Below, piece by piece: positions 26,506 to 35,929 of a stretch of 64,000 nt of DNA. Origin of the DNA: Komagataeibacter swingsii (GTDB lineage: Bacteria; Pseudomonadota; Alphaproteobacteria; Acetobacterales; Acetobacteraceae); contig NZ_NKUB01000003.1 of assembly GCF_003207895.1 (NCBI RefSeq), positions 1 through 64,000 on the forward strand, given 5' to 3'. The notes beneath the pieces are model-generated. The model was not told where the DNA came from, ran no database searches, and saw only the letters and a list, made by a program, of their open reading frames with translations. Within the stretch, counting starts at the first letter, position 1. Every line of letters starts with the position of its first letter. A program made the position numbers and the translations under genes.

Positions 26506-27918
26506 ATGTCGAATCCCGGCGCGCATAATTCAACCGTCATCGAATCATTTGACCAGATGGTCGCAATTCTGGCGGCTGGTGCCCGGCCCCGGTCCGAATG
26601 GCGGATCGGCACGGAACATGAAAAATTCGGCTTTGTCCGGCCCGACGCCGCAACGCCGGAACGCAGGGCGTGGACCTCGCCCCCGTACGCACCGCGGGGG
26701 ATCGAGGACCTGCTGCGCGGGCTGGCGGCGGAGGAAGGCGGCAGGCGATGGGAAGAAATCATCGACCGTGGCGCGCTGATCGGCCTGAAGGGACAGGCGG
26801 ATGCGAAAGGCGGTTCGATCTCGCTCGAACCGGGCGGGCAGTTTGAACTGTCCGGCGCGCCGCTGGCCTCCCTGCATGATACCGCGTGCGAAATGGACCG
26901 TCATTTCGCCGCCATCCGCCCGATCTGCGACCGGCTGGGCATCGGCTTCGCCCCGCTGGGGTTCCACCCCACCGCGCGGCGGTCCGATATTCCGTGGATG
27001 CCCAAGAGCCGTTACGCCATCATGCGCAACTACATGCCCAAGGTGGGCAAGCTGGGGCTGGACATGATGCTGCGGACCTGCACCGTGCAGGTCAACCTTG
27101 ATTTCGGGTCGGAAGCGGACATGGCGCGCAAGATGCGGGTCTCGCTGGCGTTGCAGCCAGTGGCGACGGCGCTGTTCGCCAGTTCCCCGTTCTATGAGGG
27201 CCACCCCAACGGCTTCCTGTCCAACCGCGCGCGTGTCTGGACCGATACCGATAACGCGCGCGCGGGCATGCCGCGCCGCTTTATGGAAGATGGCTTCAGC
27301 TTTGCGACTTACGTGGACTGGCTGCTGGACGTACCGATGTATTTCGTCACGCGCGATGACCGGCTGATCGATGTCGCGGGCAGTTCGTTCCGGGACTGGC
27401 TGGCGGGACGCTGCCCGCCGGGGCTGGAGGGCACGCGGCCGACGATCGGTGATTTCGAGGACCACATGACCACCGCCTTCCCCGATGTGCGGCTCAAGCA
27501 GTTTCTGGAAATGCGGGGCGCGGATGCCGGGTCGCCCGCCATGATGCTGGCGCAGTCCGCGTTGTGGACCGGGCTTCTGTATGATGACGCCACCGTGCAT
27601 GCCGCTGAAAGGCTGGTGCTGGAACATGGGTGGGATGACTATGTCGCCATTCGTGGCGCGGTGCCGCGCACCGGGCTGGATACGCCATGGGGACAGGGCA
27701 CGCTGCGCCCGCTTGCCGCGCGCATGATCGAACTGGCGGCTGACGGGCTGCGCGCGCGTGCGATCCGAGACGCGCAGGGCCGTGACGAGACCCGCTTCCT
27801 TGCCCCCCTGCATGAAATTGCAGGCGGCGCCCCCACCCAGGCGGAAGCGTGGCTTGCGGCCTATCATGGCCGGTGGAAGGGTGACGTGACCCATATCTTT
27901 GCCGAAGCGGCTGTCTGA
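26506..27918 (+). CDS. gshA: Glutamate-cysteine ligase (proteobacterial/plant type)
   Basis: 470-aa class III gamma-glutamylcysteine synthetase, the first step of glutathione synthesis. ATP/Mg-binding residues lie in IGTEHEKFGFV and GGSISLEPGGQFELSG. MPKSRYAIMRNYMP, TCTVQVNLDF and SSPFYEGHPNGFLSNRA are family-specific. It is likely co-expressed with rsmE upstream. gshB is not in the window. Confidence 0.95.
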   Translation: MSNPGAHNSTVIESFDQMVAILAAGARPRSEWRIGTEHEKFGFVRPDAATPERRAWTSPPYAPRGIEDLLRGLAAEEGGRRWEEIIDRGALIGLKGQADAKGGSISLEPGGQFELSGAPLASLHDTACEMDRHFAAIRPICDRLGIGFAPLGFHPTARRSDIPWMPKSRYAIMRNYMPKVGKLGLDMMLRTCTVQVNLDFGSEADMARKMRVSLALQPVATALFASSPFYEGHPNGFLSNRARVWTDTDNARAGMPRRFMEDGFSFATYVDWLLDVPMYFVTRDDRLIDVAGSSFRDWLAGRCPPGLEGTRPTIGDFEDHMTTAFPDVRLKQFLEMRGADAGSPAMMLAQSALWTGLLYDDATVHAAERLVLEHGWDDYVAIRGAVPRTGLDTPWGQGTLRPLAARMIELAADGLRARAIRDAQGRDETRFLAPLHEIAGGAPTQAEAWLAAYHGRWKGDVTHIFAEAAV

Positions 27919-28062
27919 TCCGGACGGGCCGGGTGTGTTTCCAGTAAATGTAATCGAGAAGCATAATCAGTTTCGGTTATTACTTTGGAAATACAACTGA
28001 TAATTATTTTTAACTTTACAATATTCTTGAGATGACGGGGGAATTTATGCATAGACTGGATA

Positions 28063-29019
28063 ATGCGTAAATTCTCGTCCCTGACCGATCAGGAAATCCT
28101 CGCGCTGGCCATCTCCAATGAGGAGGAAGACGGGCGCATCTACTCCGACTTCGCCTACGCATTGCGGGAAAAATATCCCGATACGTCCAGGATATTTACC
28201 GACATGTCGGTGGAGGAAGACACCCATCGCCGCGACCTGATCGACCTGTACGCCCGTCGGTTCGGCCCCCATATCCCGCTGATCCGCCGGCAGGACATCG
28301 CGGATTTCCTTGTGCGCAAGCCCGCATGGCAGGTCCAGACGCAAGGGATCGAGGCCGTGCGCCAGCATGCCCGCCAGATGGAAATGGATGCCGCGCGCTT
28401 CTACCGCCAGGCCGCGCTGCGCACCACCGATGCCGCCACGCGCAAGCTGCTGGGCGATCTGGCCCATGCCGAGGACCAGCACGAACAGGCCGCCAACGCC
28501 ATAGAACTGGACCGCCTGCCCACCAGCAAGCGCGAAAGCGAGGACGAGGACGCCCGCCGCCGCTTCGTGCTGCAGGTTGTCCAGCCCGGCCTTGTGGGCC
28601 TGATGGACGGATCGGTGTCCACGCTGGCCCCCGTTTTCGCCGCCGCCTTCGCCACGCACCAGCCATGGAATGCCTTTCTTGTCGGCATGGCGGCGTCGGT
28701 GGGGGCGGGGATTTCCATGGGCTTTGCCGAGGCCCTGTCCGATGATGGCAAGCTGTCGGGCCGTGGCGCGCCACTGCTGCGCGGGCTGATATGCGGGCTT
28801 ATGACCACGGCGGGGGGGATCGGCCATACGTTGCCGTTCCTGATCGACAATTTTTCCACCGCCATGATCGCCGCCGTGACCGTGGTGGTGATCGAACTGT
28901 TCGTGATTTCGTGGATACGCTGGCGGTATCAGGAAACGCCGTTCGGCTCGGCCATCGTGCAGATTGTCATCGGCGGGCTGCTGGTATTCGTGGCCGGCGT
29001 GCTGATTGGCAGTTCCTGA
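28063..29019 (+). CDS. mbfA: MbfA-type protein: ferritin-like domain fused to VIT1/CCC1 membrane domain
   Basis: 318 aa. The N-terminal 150 residues form a rubrerythrin/ferritin-like four-helix domain with di-iron ligands in [27 protein letters not shown] and AEDQHEQ. The C-terminal half is a VIT1-like transporter of about five helices ([36 protein letters not shown]). In Bradyrhizobium and Agrobacterium, MbfA exports iron and protects against peroxide under control of Irr. The AT-rich 28000-28040 upstream may hold a regulator site, but no clear Irr box could be confirmed. Confidence 0.88.
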   Translation: MRKFSSLTDQEILALAISNEEEDGRIYSDFAYALREKYPDTSRIFTDMSVEEDTHRRDLIDLYARRFGPHIPLIRRQDIADFLVRKPAWQVQTQGIEAVRQHARQMEMDAARFYRQAALRTTDAATRKLLGDLAHAEDQHEQAANAIELDRLPTSKRESEDEDARRRFVLQVVQPGLVGLMDGSVSTLAPVFAAAFATHQPWNAFLVGMAASVGAGISMGFAEALSDDGKLSGRGAPLLRGLICGLMTTAGGIGHTLPFLIDNFSTAMIAAVTVVVIELFVISWIRWRYQETPFGSAIVQIVIGGLLVFVAGVLIGSS

Positions 29020-29093
29020 TCCACCCACCTTGATCTTGCCCCGATGATGGGGCACCAGTGGGCGGGTACTCCCCGTATGGATCGTCCCGTATC

Positions 29094-29738
29094 ATGAGAT
29101 TTGCCCCTACCATCGCCGCCTGTGGACTGGCCTGCCTGCTTGCCGGTGGCGGTGCTGTGCCCACCGCCCATGCGCAGGAACAGATGGCCGTTGGCGCATC
29201 GGATCAGGATCATGCCCTGCTGGAACGCGTTGAGCGGCACCTGGATGCGATCAGCCTGCTCAAGGCCCGTTTCCGCCAGACGGCGCCCGATGGCAAGCAG
29301 AGCACCGGGACCGCGTGGATCGACCGGACGAATCGCCGCATGCGCTTCCAGTATGACCCGCCCAGCCCGCTGCTGCTGGTGGCCAACCACGATCAGGTCG
29401 TGTTCAACGACAGCCAACTGGACCAGACCACCACCATGCCCATGGACAAGACGCCGCTGGGCCTGCTGCTGCGTCCGCACCTGCAACTGTCGGGGGATGT
29501 GACGGTCACCGGCCTGACGCGTGAGGGCAATGTGCTGGAAATCACGGTCGTGCGCACCGATTCACCCGGTGATGGCAGCATGACGCTGATCTTCCACGAT
29601 AGCCCGCTGCTGCTGCGCGGCTGGATCATTCAAGACGCCCAGCAGGAGACCACGCGTGTCGACCTGCTTGATGCCTCGACCGGCGGCCCCATGCCACCGG
29701 ATTCGCTGTTCAGCACCGACCTGCCGGACAAGCACTGA
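29094..29738 (+). CDS. LolA-like outer-membrane lipoprotein carrier
   Basis: 214 aa with a Sec signal peptide (MRFAPTIAACGLACLL... AHA) and a LolA-type beta barrel-like fold: HLDAISLLKARFRQT, GTAWIDRTNRRMRFQYDPP, LLLVANHDQVVFND and the LLLRPHLQL region. LolA shuttles lipoproteins across the periplasm. Some alphaproteobacterial paralogues act in other lipid transport, so the exact role is inferred. It converges with rsmI across a 14-bp gap. Confidence 0.82.
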   Translation: MRFAPTIAACGLACLLAGGGAVPTAHAQEQMAVGASDQDHALLERVERHLDAISLLKARFRQTAPDGKQSTGTAWIDRTNRRMRFQYDPPSPLLLVANHDQVVFNDSQLDQTTTMPMDKTPLGLLLRPHLQLSGDVTVTGLTREGNVLEITVVRTDSPGDGSMTLIFHDSPLLLRGWIIQDAQQETTRVDLLDASTGGPMPPDSLFSTDLPDKH

Positions 29739-29752
29739 GCCTGATCCAGCAG

Positions 29753-30742
29753 TTATGATCCGCGCGCCAGTTCCAGCGCGCGGGCATAGACGGTGCGCCG
29801 GGGCAGGCTGGTAATGGCCGCCACAAGGGCCGCCGCGTCCTTGACCGACAGGGTGCGCAGGGCCTCGCGCAATTGCGTATCCAGATCCATGGCCGTGCTG
29901 TCGCCCTGCAGGGGCGGGCCAAGCACCACGGTAATTTCGCCACGGGCCGGGTTGTCGGCGTAATGGGCGGCCAGTTCGGCCACGCTGCCCCGGCGCACTT
30001 CCTCAAACCGCTTGGTCAGTTCGCGCGCGACGGCGGCCGGGCGGTCGCCGCCCATGACATCGGCCAGCGTCGCCAGCATTTCCGCCAGCCGGTGCGGGGC
30101 CTCGTGCCAGATCAATGTGGCGGACAGGCCCGCGCATTCTGCCGCGTGCAACTGCGCCAGCACCTCGCGCCGCGCGGCCTCACGCGGGGGCAGGAAGCCC
30201 GAAAACATGAACGGATGCGGCGGCAGGCCGGACAGGGTCAGCGCCATGACCGCGGCATTGGGGCCGGGCACGGCGGTGACATGCCCGCCCGCCGCCACGA
30301 CCGCGCGCACCAGGCGGTAGCCGGGATCGGACATGAGTGGCGTGCCCGCATCCGAAATCACCGCAATGCGCTGCCCCGCGCCCAGTGCGTCCAGCAGGGC
30401 GGGGATCTGCCGGTCCTCGTTATGGTCATGCAGCGGGCGGGTGCGGGTGTGGATGCCGTATTCCCGCAACAGCCGCGCGCTGGTGCGGGTATCCTCGCAC
30501 AGGATCAGGTCAACGGATTCCAGCGTCGCCACCGCGCGGTGGCTCATGTCCCCCAGGTTGCCAATGGGCGTGGAAACAAGGACAAGTTCTCCCGGCCGGT
30601 GCACAACCGGAATGGATTCATCCGCGTTCCCTGCATGACGGGGGGGCGTTTCTCCGCTATGAACCGTTTCTGGGGGAATGTCCGTCGGATGTTCCGCGGC
30701 ATGTTGAGATTTTGAAGGCGAGGAAGATGAGGCGTCAGACAT
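29753..30742 (-). CDS. rsmI: 16S rRNA (cytidine-1402 2'-O) methyltransferase
   Basis: About 329-aa tetrapyrrole-methylase-fold enzyme. Motifs in order: VSTPIGNLGDMSHRA, CEDTRTSARLLREYGI, SDAGTPLMSDPGYRLVR, VPGPNAAVMALTLSGLP, WHEAPHRL and RELTKRFEEV. About 50 Ser/Pro/His-rich residues precede the domain. The start at 30742 (MSDASSSS) makes its 5' end overlap the divergent LpoA-like gene by 16 nt; a later start is possible. rsmI next to lpoA is a conserved neighbourhood (yraL-yraM in E. coli). Confidence 0.93.
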   Translation of the reverse strand: MSDASSSSPSKSQHAAEHPTDIPPETVHSGETPPRHAGNADESIPVVHRPGELVLVSTPIGNLGDMSHRAVATLESVDLILCEDTRTSARLLREYGIHTRTRPLHDHNEDRQIPALLDALGAGQRIAVISDAGTPLMSDPGYRLVRAVVAAGGHVTAVPGPNAAVMALTLSGLPPHPFMFSGFLPPREAARREVLAQLHAAECAGLSATLIWHEAPHRLAEMLATLADVMGGDRPAAVARELTKRFEEVRRGSVAELAAHYADNPARGEITVVLGPPLQGDSTAMDLDTQLREALRTLSVKDAAALVAAITSLPRRTVYARALELARGS

Positions 30743-32070
30743 TCGGAACCCAGATGCAAGGACAGGATGTTGATTCTGCCTCTTCGCGCCTTGCATGCAA
30801 GCGCTTATTGTTTGCCGGTCTCGCGCTGTCGGCCCTTACGGCATGCGCCAGCGGCGGCGGCCATCATGCCCCGAAGGCCGGGCGCAATGTGGGTGTCCTG
30901 CTGCCCCTGACCGGCGCGAATGCCCGGCTGGGCCAGGAAATGCTGACCGCCACCCGCATGGCCATGAACACCCCCACCGCGCCGCCGCTGGACGTGCATG
31001 ACACCGCAGCCCCCGGCGGCACCGCCGCGACTGCGGCGCAGGCCGCTGTTTCGGCGGGGGACGGGCTGATCCTCGGGCCGCTGACCACGGATGAGACGGC
31101 TGCCGCCGCCCCCGTCGCCACTGCGGCGCATGTGCCCATGCTGGCCTTCACCAGTGACATGTCCGTAGCCCGGCCCGGTGTCTGGACACTGGGCATCGCC
31201 CCCGAACAGCAGGTGCGGCGCATGGTTCTGGCCGCGCGCCAGCAGGGACGGCAGCATTTTGCCGCCTTCCTGCCTGAAAACCGCCTGGGCCATGCGCTGG
31301 GGCAGGCGCTTCAGCTGGTCTGCGCGGAAAACGGGCTGCAATCCCCGCAGATCATGTACCATGAAAGCCTGCAGGCATCCGTCACCACGGGCCTGAAAAC
31401 CCTGTCCGCCTATGATACCCGTGCCGCCGCCGTGGCCCAGCTCCAGCCCCAGCCGGATGCGCAGGCCGCGGCGCCGCAGGCCGATGCGGCCGTCGATCCC
31501 GCCAACCCCGATGGCGCGCCCCCGGCGGCGGCATCTGACCAGCCCGCGGCGCCTGCCGCCACACCGGATTTCCCCGCGCCGCCGTTTGATGCCCTGCTGC
31601 TGGGGGATACGGGGCTGCAACTGGGCATGGTCATCAACGCGCTGGTCGAGACGCATGTGGACGGCACGCATGTGCAGATCATGGGGCCGGGCCTGTGGGG
31701 CGCTTTCGCCACCAAGCTGTCGGCATTGCAGGGCGCATGGTACGCGGCCCCCGACCCGGCCAGCCGCCAGGCCTTCGTGCAGCAGTTCATGGCGCGGTAT
31801 CACCATATGCCAACGCCGCTGGCGGACCTGACCTATGATTCGGCGGCCTTGGTCAAGGCGCTGGACCAGAACCGCCCCGCAGGCAGCGCCAATGGCTATT
31901 CCGTGCAGGCGCTGACCCGGCCGGAAGGCTTTGGCGGGGTCGATGGTGCTTTCGGTTTTCTTGAAGATGGCAAGACGCGGCGTGATCTTGCGGTGTTCCA
32001 GATCCTGCCATCCGGTGGCAGCAGGATCGTCATACCCCCCGCAGGCAAGCTGCGTCGCAGCGCCAATTAG
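30727..32070 (+). CDS. LpoA-like lipoprotein, penicillin-binding protein activator
   Basis: About 447 aa. A basic N-terminus and hydrophobic stretch end in a lipobox (LSALTAC) and give an outer-membrane lipoprotein. The mature domain is of the periplasmic-binding type 1 fold, NVGVLLPLTGANARLGQEML...; in E. coli LpoA this domain stimulates PBP1a. A Pro/Ala/Asp-rich low-complexity linker of about 50 residues (31440-31580) splits the domain, which is unusual. An AAGG lies 8 nt before the ATG at 30727. A simple substrate-binding role cannot be excluded. Confidence 0.8.
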   Translation: MRRQTFGTQMQGQDVDSASSRLACKRLLFAGLALSALTACASGGGHHAPKAGRNVGVLLPLTGANARLGQEMLTATRMAMNTPTAPPLDVHDTAAPGGTAATAAQAAVSAGDGLILGPLTTDETAAAAPVATAAHVPMLAFTSDMSVARPGVWTLGIAPEQQVRRMVLAARQQGRQHFAAFLPENRLGHALGQALQLVCAENGLQSPQIMYHESLQASVTTGLKTLSAYDTRAAAVAQLQPQPDAQAAAPQADAAVDPANPDGAPPAAASDQPAAPAATPDFPAPPFDALLLGDTGLQLGMVINALVETHVDGTHVQIMGPGLWGAFATKLSALQGAWYAAPDPASRQAFVQQFMARYHHMPTPLADLTYDSAALVKALDQNRPAGSANGYSVQALTRPEGFGGVDGAFGFLEDGKTRRDLAVFQILPSGGSRIVIPPAGKLRRSAN

Positions 32071-32102
32071 GCGCGAAGGGGGATGCTAGGCGTCGCGGCC
32101 GT

Positions 32103-32459
32103 TCAGGCCGCGACAGTGGCCCCGCAGGACAGTACCGGGCGGATCGCATGCAGCGCGGCTTCAAAGCTGCGATAGGTTGCCAGCGGGCGTTCGCGGATCT
32201 GGTCGATCAGCACCCAGCCCATGCCCTTGCCATCGGGGCGAACCATGTAGGCGGGGTTTGCGTTCTCACGTACCCAGACCAGGACGTGTTCCATGTCGGG
32301 TTCATCATTTTCATCACGGTCGGTGATGTCCGCGTCACACAGGCCCATGCAGGCGCCGGCCTGCAGCCAGCGCATCAGGTATTCGCGGTGACGGGGCAGC
32401 AAGCCCTGCCGCAGGGAGACGACATTGGTGGCGTAAGCCTGCTGATCCATCATGTGCAT
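32103..32459 (-). CDS. Hypothetical 118-aa protein
   Basis: Soluble protein starting MHMMDQQAYATNVVSLRQG, with an AGAGGG 8 nt upstream. Features: a helix LLPRHREYLMRWLQAGACMGLC, an acidic run (DADITDRDENDEPDMEH), then VLVWVRENANPAYMV and a basic helix near IRERPLATYRSFEAALHAI. No signal peptide, membrane helix or family I recognise. The open frame extends to 32714 but that part is unlike coding sequence of this genome. It is monocistronic, between the LpoA-like gene and lpxL. Confidence 0.6.
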   Translation of the reverse strand: MHMMDQQAYATNVVSLRQGLLPRHREYLMRWLQAGACMGLCDADITDRDENDEPDMEHVLVWVRENANPAYMVRPDGKGMGWVLIDQIRERPLATYRSFEAALHAIRPVLSCGATVAA

Positions 32460-32613
32460 TCCGTTGGCCCTCTGACTGTCGTGGTGTGACAATGTAGGAA
32501 CAACGCTATTCCTGCATGGCAGCTTTGCCAAATTGAATTTGGGAATGAAAGCCGCAGAAACAGGCAGAAAGCTCACCCTGTGATAAAAAAGCAATAATAT
32601 GTTGCAAAGATGA

Positions 32614-33549
32614 TTACTTTTTAGGCTTCTTTTTAGGCAAATGCACATTCCATCGGCGGTGTAGCCATAGCCAACGACCGGGCCGCAGGCGGATGGTGCC
32701 TTCAATCCAGTCATTCACCATCTGGGTCAGGTCCATCTGGTCCTGCGCCCGGTTGCCGCTATCGGGCAGGTCAAGCGGGGGATGAACATGAATCCGCAGC
32801 CGCGCCGGCCCCAGGCGTTCGACATAGCCGGGTATCACCGGACAACGCAGCTTGATCGCCATGGCCGCCATGGCCCCCGCCGTCATGGCGGGCTGGCCGA
32901 AAAACCGGGCGGCGACGCCATCGTTCATTTTCTGGTCCACCAGCATGCCCAGATGGCCGCCCTTCAGGATATGGCCCAGCGCGCTGCGCGCGCCCTTCGC
33001 CCCCTTGGCGAACAGGGGAACCGGCTGCCCCATGGCCGCATCCCGCAGGTCGCACAGAATCCGGTCCACCAGCGGGTTGTTGGGCGCGCGGTAGAAGGAC
33101 GAAAACGGCAGGCCGTACCGCGCCACGGCGGGCGGCAGCATTTCCCAGTTGCCGATATGCCCGGATACGAAAATGGTTGGGCCGCCGCGTCGCGCCTGTG
33201 CCGTCAGGTATTCTTCGCCCACCACGTCCCAGCCCGGGCCGCTGCCCGGATTGCGGGGCAGGGTGGCAAGGTGGGGGAACTCGCCTGCATTGCGGCCGAT
33301 ATTATCCCACATATCCACGATCACGCGGCGGCGCATGGCGGCGTCCAGTTCGGGCATGGCCATGCGCAGGTTGGCATCGGCAATGCGCGACACCGGCAGG
33401 CGTGGCCCCACCATGCGGCACAGGAAGCCCCCCAGGTTGGAGGCCCGCACCGGGCCAATGCGGCGGAATATCGCCAGCAGCCCGCGCACGAAGGCCGCTT
33501 CCAGATGCATCTGCCGCGTGGCGGGGCGTGAGGGGGGGGCAACTGTCAT
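32614..33549 (-). CDS. lpxL: Lauroyl/myristoyl acyltransferase of lipid A (LpxL/HtrB family)
   Basis: 311-aa inner-membrane acyltransferase adding a secondary acyl chain to Kdo2-lipid IVA. The HX4E catalytic motif is SGHIGNWEM; FYRAPNNPLVD and MLVDQKMNDGV are family segments. The C-terminus is strongly basic (HLPKKKPKK). The ATG at 33549 overlaps the lpxK stop as ATGA, so translation is coupled in waaA-lpxK-lpxL. The paralogue type (LpxL or LpxM) cannot be told. Confidence 0.88.
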   Translation of the reverse strand: MTVAPPSRPATRQMHLEAAFVRGLLAIFRRIGPVRASNLGGFLCRMVGPRLPVSRIADANLRMAMPELDAAMRRRVIVDMWDNIGRNAGEFPHLATLPRNPGSGPGWDVVGEEYLTAQARRGGPTIFVSGHIGNWEMLPPAVARYGLPFSSFYRAPNNPLVDRILCDLRDAAMGQPVPLFAKGAKGARSALGHILKGGHLGMLVDQKMNDGVAARFFGQPAMTAGAMAAMAIKLRCPVIPGYVERLGPARLRIHVHPPLDLPDSGNRAQDQMDLTQMVNDWIEGTIRLRPGRWLWLHRRWNVHLPKKKPKK

Positions 33550-34532
33550 GCGTCGATCCTGCCCAGCCATAGGTCGAGTATGCGTTCGGGCATGGCGGGC
33601 GTGTCCCATGCCAGATGCACGCCGGCGGTCGTGACCTGCGCCCGCATGGCGGCGGGCAGGCGTACGGCGTCCTTTTCCGTTGTCACCAGGCGCGCATCCC
33701 ATCGCGCGGCCAGCGCCAGCAGGTCGCGGCATTCCGTGGGGGTATAGGGATGATGGTCGGCAAACGCCATGCAGCGCAGGGGGGAAAGCCCCATGCTGGC
33801 CAGCCCGTCAAAGAACTTCGCAGGCCGCCCGATCCCGGCAAAGGCGACAAGGGGCCTGTCATGCGGCACGTTGCCCACGTCCTGTTGCAATGTGGCGGCA
33901 AAGCAGGGGGGGCCGTTTTCAATGCTGTCCAGAATGCCCTGCTGGTCCGCACCGATCACGACCACGCCGTCCGCGCGCGCCAGGCCGGCATGGACCGGCT
34001 CGCGCAGCGGCCCCGCAGGCAGGACCCGCCCGTTGCCGAACCCGGCCGCGCCATCCACGACCACCAGCGCAATATCCTGATGCAGCGTGGGATTCTGGAA
34101 CCCGTCATCCATCAGCAGGCAGTCCGCCCCGTCCTGTATGGCCCGCCGGGCCGAAACCGCCCGGTCCGCACCGATATGACACGGTGCGACACGGGCCAGC
34201 AGCAGCGGTTCATCCCCTGCCTCGCGCGCTGTATGGCGGTCCGGGTCAACCCGTGTGCCTGCGGGCAGGTTGCCGCCATATCCCCGTGAAAGAAAGGCCG
34301 GTCGCCGCCCACGGGCAATGGCGCGTCGGGCGAGGTCAAGGGCAAGCGGTGTCTTGCCCGTGCCGCCCACCCCGATATTCCCGCAACACAGCACGGGCAC
34401 TGGCGCGCGCCATCCGGTGTGCCTGAGCCGATGGGCGGTCGCCGCCGCGTACAGGAACGACAGGGGCGAGAGCAGGCGGGCGGCCCATCCCGGATGGGCG
34501 GGTGCATTCCACCAGAAGGCCGGGGTGCGCAT
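33546..34532 (-). CDS. lpxK: Tetraacyldisaccharide 4'-kinase
   Basis: 328-aa membrane-associated P-loop kinase phosphorylating the 4' position of the lipid A disaccharide. An N-terminal membrane segment (LLSPLSFLYAAATAHRLR) is followed by Walker A GNIGVGGTGKTPLAL. The family signature LLMDDGFQNPTLHQDI and the late TTEKDAVRLP are both clear. The start is the ATG at 34532 overlapping the waaA stop (TGATG), or the adjacent GTG at 34535. Confidence 0.94.
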   Translation of the reverse strand: MRTPAFWWNAPAHPGWAARLLSPLSFLYAAATAHRLRHTGWRAPVPVLCCGNIGVGGTGKTPLALDLARRAIARGRRPAFLSRGYGGNLPAGTRVDPDRHTAREAGDEPLLLARVAPCHIGADRAVSARRAIQDGADCLLMDDGFQNPTLHQDIALVVVDGAAGFGNGRVLPAGPLREPVHAGLARADGVVVIGADQQGILDSIENGPPCFAATLQQDVGNVPHDRPLVAFAGIGRPAKFFDGLASMGLSPLRCMAFADHHPYTPTECRDLLALAARWDARLVTTEKDAVRLPAAMRAQVTTAGVHLAWDTPAMPERILDLWLGRIDA

Positions 34533-35866
34533 CACCGTTGCCCCAATGCCAGAATTGCAAGGGCGACCTGCCGGGCAATGTCAGGATCGGACGGGGATGG
34601 ATCAGGCGCCACAATGCTGTCCCGGCCGGGATGCCGCAGTTGCGCTATGACCCATGGCGCGATGTCCCGCGCGGTGCGCACGTTCTGGACGCGATCCCCC
34701 AGCCGGGCATAGGCCTGACGGAAATTACCGGTTTTCGGGCCGGTGGCAATCGGGCATCCCGCCCGTGCCGGTTCAATCGGGTTATGGCCGCCGCCCGTGC
34801 AGCCGGGCAGGCTGTTCCCCATGAAAACCGGCGCGCCAAGGGCAAAGAACAGTCCTGTTTCCCCCAATGTATCGCATATCCATATCCCGTCTTGCGTGGT
34901 GGGGAACTGCCCGGCCGCCCGGCGGGGTGGATGCGCCGCCAGTGCCGCGATAGCCGCCCCGCGTTCGGGATGGCGGGGAATGATGATGGTCAGCGCATCC
35001 GGCATGGCCTGGCGGATGATAATGCTGGCGGCAATGATATCGGCTTCCTCCCCCTGATGGGTGGAGGCGGCGACCCAGACCGGGCGACCGGCAAGATGGC
35101 GGTGGATCAGGTCAAGCTGTGCCGGGTCATAAGGCAGCGGGGCGGCGGCATCCTTCAGGTCGGCGACAAGGTCGATCCGCCTTGCGCCCCCCAGTCGCAG
35201 GCGGCGGCCATCTTCCGGGCTGCGCGCCATGATCCATGCAAAACCGGACAGCATGCGCCCCAGCAGGCAGCGCGCCTTGCCCCATCGGGCCAGTGACCGG
35301 TCCGACAGGCGTCCGTTAAGCAGCGCCAGCGGGATGCGCCGCCGCCTGCATGTCGCGATCAGGTTGGGCCAGAGTTCACTTTCCACCAGCGCCGCCGCAT
35401 CGGGACGCCAGAAATCGACAAACCGCGTAACCCAGCGCGGCACGTCCAGCGGCGCGAACTGGTGCAGGACCCGTTCATGCCCGTCCATGCCCGGCAGGCG
35501 CGCCTGCACGATTTCGGCCCCTGTAACGGTGCCAGTTGTGACCAAAATATGATGGGACGGGCTGATGGCCAGAAGCTGGCCAATAACCGGCAGCACCGCA
35601 ATGCTTTCGCCCACACTGGCCGCATGCAGCCAGACCAGCGGGCCGGGGGGACGGCCCATGCTGGCAACGCCACGGCGCTGGGGCAGGCTGGCCGGTGTTT
35701 CCCTGCCGCGTTTCAGGCGACGCGACAGGTTCAGGCGCAGGGCGGGGGCCAGCAGGCAGCCAATGCCCCACCATCCCGCGGCAAGGACGGCGGCACACAG
35801 GCGCGCGCCCGCCATGTCCGGGCGCGTCATATCCGTATCGGTGCCGAAAGCACGGTGATTGCGCAT
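34532..35866 (-). CDS. waaA: 3-deoxy-D-manno-octulosonic acid (Kdo) transferase
   Basis: Up to 444 aa, GT30 family, attaching Kdo to lipid IVA on the cytoplasmic face. An N-terminal hydrophobic anchor (LCAAVLAAGWWGIGCLL) is followed by LVWLHAASVGESIAVLP, TTGTVTGAEI, ALVESELWPNL, WVAASTHQGEEADI, IIIPRHPERG and GGHNPIEPARAGCPI. Alternative starts are at 35830 or 35815. It is first in the coupled waaA-lpxK-lpxL operon; lpxB is elsewhere. Confidence 0.93.
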   Translation of the reverse strand: MRNHRAFGTDTDMTRPDMAGARLCAAVLAAGWWGIGCLLAPALRLNLSRRLKRGRETPASLPQRRGVASMGRPPGPLVWLHAASVGESIAVLPVIGQLLAISPSHHILVTTGTVTGAEIVQARLPGMDGHERVLHQFAPLDVPRWVTRFVDFWRPDAAALVESELWPNLIATCRRRRIPLALLNGRLSDRSLARWGKARCLLGRMLSGFAWIMARSPEDGRRLRLGGARRIDLVADLKDAAAPLPYDPAQLDLIHRHLAGRPVWVAASTHQGEEADIIAASIIIRQAMPDALTIIIPRHPERGAAIAALAAHPPRRAAGQFPTTQDGIWICDTLGETGLFFALGAPVFMGNSLPGCTGGGHNPIEPARAGCPIATGPKTGNFRQAYARLGDRVQNVRTARDIAPWVIAQLRHPGRDSIVAPDPSPSDPDIARQVALAILALGQR

Positions 35867-35929
35867 GTCCCTGCGGTAACACGCCCTGTCAGACGGGAAA
35901 AGGATGCAGGGCCTTTCCCCGTCATGCCG

